Source: Sipunculus nudus (taxonomy: Eukaryota; Annelida; Sipuncula; Golfingiida; Sipunculidae). From it: DNA of 64,000 bases. The stretch covers positions 388,019-452,018 of the forward strand of contig CM049306.1 of the NCBI GenBank assembly GCA_026874595.1, read 5' to 3'. The position numbers and the translations under genes were made by a program. This document shows, piece after piece, positions 59,465 through 64,000 of this stretch (position 1 is the stretch's first letter; the number at the start of each line of letters is the position of its first letter). Below the pieces are notes generated by a model, which had not been told where the DNA came from, made no database searches, and saw only the letters and a program-made list of their open reading frames with translations.

Positions 59465-60358
59465 CTGTTTAATATAAAATGCAACTGATTGGGTCAGCCC
59501 CTGGTACTCCTGTTTAATATAAAATGCAACTGATTGGTCAGCCCCTGGTACTCCTGTTTAATATAAAATGCAACTGATTGGTCAGCCCCTGGTACTCCTG
59601 TTTAATATAAAATGCAACTGATTGGGTCAGCCCCTGGTACTCCTGTTTAATATAAAATGCAACTGATTGGGTCAGCCCCTGGTACTCCTGTTTAATATAA
59701 AATGCAACTGATTGGTCAGCCCCTGGTACTCCTGTTTAATATAAAATGCAACTGATTGGTCAGCCCCTGGTACTCCTGTTTAATATAAAATGCAACTGAT
59801 TGGGTCAGCCCCTGGTACTCCTGTTTAATATAAAATGCAACTGATTGGTCAGTCCCTGGTACTCCTGTTTAATATAAAATGCAACTGATTGGTCAGCCCC
59901 TGGTACTCCTGTTTAATATAAAATGCAACTGATTGGGTCAGCCCCTGGTACTCCTGTTTAATATAAAATGCAACTGATTGGTCAGCCCCTGGTACTCCTG
60001 TTAAATATAAAATGCAACTGATTGGTCAGCCCCTGGTACTCCTGTGTAATATAAAATGCAACTGATTGGTCAGCCCCTGGTACTCCTGTTTAATATAAAA
60101 TGCAACTGATTGGTCAGCCCCTGGTACTCCTGTTTAATATAAAATGCAACTGATTGGTCAGCCCCTGGTACTCCTGTTTAATATAAAATGCAACTGATTG
60201 ATCAGCCTCTGGTACTCCTGTTTAATATAAAATGCAACTGATTGGTCAGCCCCTGGTACTCCTGTTGAATATAAAATGCAACTGATTGGTCAGCCCCTGG
60301 TACTCCTGTTAAATATAAAATGCAACTGATCAGTCAGCCCCTGGTACTCCTGTTTAAT
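59436..60358 (-). repeat. 44/45-bp minisatellite containing the exon 3 splice acceptor, about 21 copies
   Basis: Each unit on the minus strand is TTTTATATTAAACAG (intron end with AG acceptor) followed by 29 nt of exon 3 (GAGTACCAGGGGCTGACC...). The unit touching 59464 is the real junction. About one in four units has an extra base (45 bp). The first unit upstream is 45 bp and open, so use of the next acceptor would add 15 codons in frame; later units shift frame. Confidence 0.95.
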
Positions 60359-61074
60359 ATGATTCACTGACAAGCATTATTAACATCATGATATTAAACT
60401 CTACTTTTTTACAAATTCCCTTTCATCCTTCACAGTTCTCTGGATGGTGCTCAATTGCTGTTTGACAGGTGAGGACATCTGGTGAGGACTTTGGTTATCA
60501 ATTTTATAACAAGAAGAGAACCATGCACCATGAAATTTCTAATTACTAGATCATAAAATGGTAATAATGTGTTCCTGGTGCAGATGCATAAACCATTCTC
60601 TGATTTGCACCATCCAATAAATAAAGCATGAAACAAACAAAAGCCCAGAGGCACAAATAGTCCCCCACCATGTGTTTAACTAGGAAAGTGTGCATGATCT
60701 CCAAATTTCCCCAAACTTTGGAAGGAACCCTTTTTTAATATCAAAATACTTGCAAATATACATACAGGATTTCAATAAGAAAATGTATTGGCTTTTTAGT
60801 TATCCAGATGATCCTGCTTTTAACTGGGAGCAATGGGGATGTAATTTATAAACTTGAAAAATTTGAACAAGCGATATGGAGGAAACGGTTATCAAAAATA
60901 GATACCTGTCACACTTTTTACTAAGAAATCTGCCTGTAACATTATATGCTAACAGCCCATGCTGTTGTTGGGATATCTGATAGTAGATTTAACATTATAT
61001 ATGCACACACCTGAAATTGTAAAAATTTTGTATTTGGTACCATCTGGATTTGCATGAAGAAGCAATTTTGAAAA
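60359..61074. other. Unassigned unique intronic stretch
   Basis: The stretch is largely unique. On the minus strand a short open run at about 60400-60482 (starting M-S-S-P-V-K-Q-Q-L) is not recognised and lacks a clear donor. No other feature is seen. Confidence 0.4.
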
Positions 61075-62455
61075 CAAGGGACCCATGGGTCACGTCGATC
61101 AGCTAAATTTTGGAAAATTTTAGCAAATGCAAAATGTACTTATTTCTTTTGTTTTGTTTTTTTTAAATATATATATTAGCATTTAAAAAGCTAAGAGGAA
61201 ATGGTCCTGCTAACTGGGGATAATCAAATATTAAATATATGTTTGCTAAACTAACACTTTGTACTTTTTTGCAGGAACCTCTGATTATCAAATACTTCTA
61301 GAAGTATCATTATTTCATATATATGGGTTCGGAGAAGGAAACAGTGTGGGCAGCAAGGACGGTTGAATGTACAGAGAAAAGGAGATAGAGAGAGTGGGAC
61401 GGAGCAACAGTACTTAAACACCTGGAAGGTTAAAATCTAAAATATTATGAAATGTAGATTAAGTCTGAGAGAAAGAGGTAATCTAGGCCATGGTTGGTTG
61501 ATATGATTGAAGAAATTGTTGCAAATAATATTTTAAGATCTGACCATGCGTTTCCATTGGATACCTTTTTGACAGGCTGTTGACAGTTCAACTTTTTACA
61601 CATTTGTCTAATGAGATCCAATTTTTTTAATAAACTTTTTTTTTCTATTTTTATGATATGTATACAGTTGCTATAAAGTCCCCACTCCACAGGTGGAAGG
61701 ACTTGATGGAGGGGGGAGGGGTTATGATGGGAGTTACAACGCCTTTGTCTCTCTGTATATATTTTCTTCAAATTATTATATTTTATGCTATAGCAATAGA
61801 ACTATTGTTCACAGTGCCAAGGAGAAAGGACTTAGTAGGGTGGGGGAAGGGGATTGTGGGAGTTACAATACCTTTGCATATAAATACAGGATAAGAAATT
61901 CAATTAATCAGTGCTTACAGGAAAAAAAGTTTATTCATAATTATTAAATATTTAAAACAGGCAGAAAGCTAGAGAAACAAAGCAAATCTTTTTAATTCCC
62001 ATTCTTCTGAGCCAGGAAATTATGAACAATTTTTACATAAATTCCTTTTTTATAACATCACTTTTTTCCAGGTTTGAAAATATAAATATACATTTAGAGT
62101 ATAACATATATATGTGAATATTTCAGTTGATTCACATTTCTTAATTGCATCAACATATATATCTAATAAATCAGGTTTATAGTACCTGTCACCAGAATGG
62201 GGTGGAGGGAGGAAGGGAGGCATAGGGGTGAGAGAGAGAGAGAGAGAAAGAGAAAGAGAAAGAGAGCTAGACTGCCAGAGAAAGAGAGAAAGGGAAAGAG
62301 AGAGAGGAGAAAGGCTCTCTGGTAATTACTGCCTGACCCAGCCTGACCCAGACACTCACAGAAGCAGTAGGCAAGGATTGAAGGTGTTATGGAACAGCCT
62401 AGAACACTGTTAACCAATGACTTGATGTAAACATTCAAGACATGGTGCTATAAAT
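61075..62455 (-). mobile_element. CAAGGG element, G type at left with B-type body
   Basis: It starts CAAGGGACCCATGGGTC at 61075. The first 250 bp match 33737 onward. From about 61370 the body follows element B, including an EEP remnant and a GA tract at 62228-62310. No right end is visible. Confidence 0.65.
61445..61771 (-). pseudogene. EEP endonuclease remnant
   Basis: The minus-strand frame keeps CKKLNCQQPVKK and N-A-W-S-D-L-K-I-L-F-A-T-I. The S-D pair is intact, but the following His is Leu, and the middle of the block is deleted as in element B. It is a dead fragment. Confidence 0.5.
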
Positions 62456-62500
62456 AGAGGTCACTGTCCTCAGCTGAAGTTGACCTTGAAGGTAAAAATC

Positions 62501-62876
62501 AAAAAAAAATCTAAATGCTGATGAAGAAAAACCTTGCTAAAACTTGCATAATCGGGGAAACCCGGTTAAACGGTCCAAATGGCCGAAACCACAAGTACAA
62601 GGGCTATGAGTCTCGAAGCAATGTCGTTGGGATCAGTGGAGGGATCAGTGGAGGGAATGTAGGTTGCTTCTGGCTTTGAGGCTGTGGATGCTGTAACTTT
62701 CTTAAAAAAGAACAATGGCATGAGCTGGACAGTGGCGCCCTCGACGGCTCCCTGCTTGGCTTGGCGTGGCACTGCGATTATTGGCTCAGATAACAAGCTA
62801 AAGGAGCGCACAGGGCTGAGGTCTTGACCGCAGCAACCTTTAGTTGCTTGATGAGCGTATACTTTTTTTGGCTTTT
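62501..62876 (-). other. 376-bp insert flanked by a 10-bp direct repeat, with an open frame
   Basis: GGTAAAAATC occurs at 62491-62500 and again at 62877-62886, and the C-type element is continuous without the interval. The insert is GC-richer than its surroundings. The minus strand is open for about 100 codons, from about 62875 to a stop at 62566. The frame has a K-K-V-Y-A-H-Q start, a T-S-D-P-rich region and a hydrophobic end (L-I-A-L-V-L-V-V-S-A-I-W), as in a tail-anchored or GPI-signal protein. I do not recognise the protein. It has no poly(A) at the expected end. It looks like a gene fragment picked up by the element. Confidence 0.5.
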
Positions 62877-62885
62877 GGTAAAAAT

Positions 62886-63131
62886 CTAAAATAATATCAA
62901 ATGGAGATCAAGTCTAAGAGGAAAAGGTAATATATGCCATGGCTGGTTGACATGATTGGTTTGTATTGATGAGTAAGAAATTGTTGCAAATAATATTTTG
63001 TGACCAAACCATGCATTCTCTAATGTCAAAATTGAAGCATGTGAGCAGTTTGTGAACATAAGATGTATATTATTACCATGACCATTAGCTGGCTTTTTGA
63101 TAAATTGTTGACAGTTCATTATTTTACACAT
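62886..63131 (-). pseudogene. EEP endonuclease remnant
   Basis: An 81-codon frame similar to the one at 631-864, with further substitutions (N-A-W-F-G-H-K in place of N-T-W-S-G-H-K). It is a degenerate copy inside the split C-type element. Confidence 0.5.
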
Positions 63132-63251
63132 TTGCTCAATTGGATCTATTTTACATATATATTATTAAATATATGTATTTTTTATTTTATAAAATGTATA
63201 CAGTTGAAATATAACTGAAGTCCCCAGTCCCCAGATGCAAGGACTTGGTGG

Positions 63252-63292
63252 TGGTGGGGGGGGGGGGGGGGGGGGGGAGGGGGGGAGGACTG
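63252..63292. repeat. Poly-G tract
   Basis: About 40 bases are almost all G, with three A interruptions. Similar G-runs recur at the matching place in C-type elements (about 1541, 9497, 38239) and at 10344 and 42533. Such a tract could form a quadruplex, and its length may be unreliable in the assembly. Confidence 0.9.
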
Positions 63293-63420
63293 GAATGATG
63301 GGAGTTACAACATCTCTGTATTAATACAGTGTATATACATATAGGATTTCCACTTAATTCAACAATACTTACAGGATTAAATAGTTCATTCACAATTACA
63401 TAATATTTAAAAAAGGACAG

Positions 63421-64000
63421 ACAGACTGTTAGTAGCGATCACTCTTAGTCCGTGGTCCATCCATCTGTCCGTCTGTTAACCAGGAACAAATCATAACTGC
63501 TGGACCTAGAATCTTGTAACTTGACATTCTGAGAGGTCCATGAAAAATCTCCATGGAAACCAGAAATTAGGTCTCTGTTACCCATATCCTTCAAGCTATG
63601 GGGCCCCAAAGTACCCCCCAGAAAAGTAAAAAAAATCATACAAAAACTTCAATATCTCATTTACTACATCACTGTTGGTCATGATTTTTGGCATACATAT
63701 TGATCATGAGATGTTCCATCAGTTCCTGCAGACTGGTCGCACCACCTGTATTTTTTTTTAATTTTTTACGAATTTTTTTCTCTATATTTGAGACCTTTAA
63801 AAATGTGAACATCAGTTAACAAATCATAACGACTGGACCTAGAATCTTCATTCTTAACACACAGGGAGACCCATATAAAGTCTCAATGGAAACCTGAAAT
63901 TAGGTCTTTGTTACCCATATCCTTTGAGCTATGGCACTCCAAAGTACAGCTAAGAATAATGGACAATTTGATACAAAAACTGAAGTATCTGAACAACTAA
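63421..64000 (+). mobile_element. H segment in inverse orientation, two partial copies
   Basis: The complement matches 10206-10540 and 47395-47690 (CTCCATGGAAACC, GTTACCCATATCCTT, GGCATACATATTGATCATGA). A second copy of the same module starts at about 63818 and runs off the edge. It is the only clearly inverted member of the CAAGGG-related families here. Confidence 0.65.

Larger units (their letters stand above)
62456..63170 (-). mobile_element. C-type element, left-truncated, split by an insert
   Basis: AGGTCACTGTCCTCAGCTGA at about 62459 continues the C1 left end without its first bases. After the insert at 62501-62876 the C1 order resumes (CTAAAATAATATC, EEP remnant at 62886-63131). Confidence 0.6.
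59465..64000 (-). other. BRAF: RAF intron 2 (partial, runs off the right edge)
   Basis: This is the region upstream of exon 3 in gene direction. I did not find the expected preceding exon (a BRAF-specific helical N-terminal region) in the non-repeat parts, so it probably lies beyond the window. Confidence 0.7.

Noticed and set aside
62501-62876. Small nuclear RNA or Pol III gene (T-run near one end)
   Set aside because: I could not match it to U1, U2, U4, U5, U6, U12 or 7SK patterns, and the open frame explains the composition better.
1-64000. tRNA or rRNA genes
   Set aside because: No A-box/B-box pair with a cloverleaf and no rRNA-like conserved stretch was seen. GGTTCG motifs are parts of F-element ends.

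Overview
The window is eukaryotic nuclear DNA, AT-rich and packed with repeats. The organism is probably a bivalve mollusc. That is an inference from the style of the repeats: mobile elements opening CAAGGGACCCATGGGTC, GTGACCTTGACCTTTGACC arrays and GGAC-rich element ends. No host gene shows an uninterrupted long reading frame, but three short exons on the minus strand form one recognisable gene.

The host gene is a RAF-family kinase (BRAF-like). Exon 3-equivalent (59162-59464), exon 4-equivalent (50661-50764) and exon 5-equivalent (33550-33655) align with human BRAF from the start of its third coding exon to the end of its fifth. They share splice phases (0 / 0 / 2 / 0), and exon 4 is 104 nt in both. 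Together they encode the coiled lead-in and the whole Ras-binding domain. The entire window is therefore the inside of one gene read right to left: intron 2 (59465-64000, partial), intron 3 (8.4 kb), intron 4 (17 kb) and intron 5 (more than 33.5 kb, partial).

The most unusual signal is that each of the three exons has one splice junction amplified into a minisatellite. About 21 copies of a 44/45-bp unit carry the exon 3 acceptor plus 29 nt of exon (59436-60358). About 39 copies of a 54-bp unit carry the last 44 nt of exon 4 plus its GTAAGT donor (48563-50712). About 12 copies of a 35-bp unit carry the end of exon 5 plus its GTAAGT donor (33149-33565). A fourth array (34 bp, 52486-54247) lies in intron 3 and abuts an unexplained open frame.

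The introns are filled with nested mobile elements. The main superfamily starts CAAGGG (or CAAGGCCTACAGGCC) and ends CTAA, has short subterminal inverted repeats and leaves no long target duplication. Some copies hold minus-strand remnants of an endonuclease/exonuclease/phosphatase (EEP) domain. This fits Helentron/Helitron2-like elements and their non-autonomous derivatives. From 10.9 to 22.9 kb the nesting is five deep: element within element within a 3.1-kb gag-like LTR retrotransposon within a solo-LTR-like element within another element, with target duplications or empty-site homologues at each junction.

Other content includes element fragments, repeats carrying DR1-type TGACCTTTGACCT motifs, microsatellites, poly-G tracts, and a 376-bp insert with a long open frame that looks like a captured gene fragment. 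I saw no rRNA, tRNA, snRNA or CRISPR feature.
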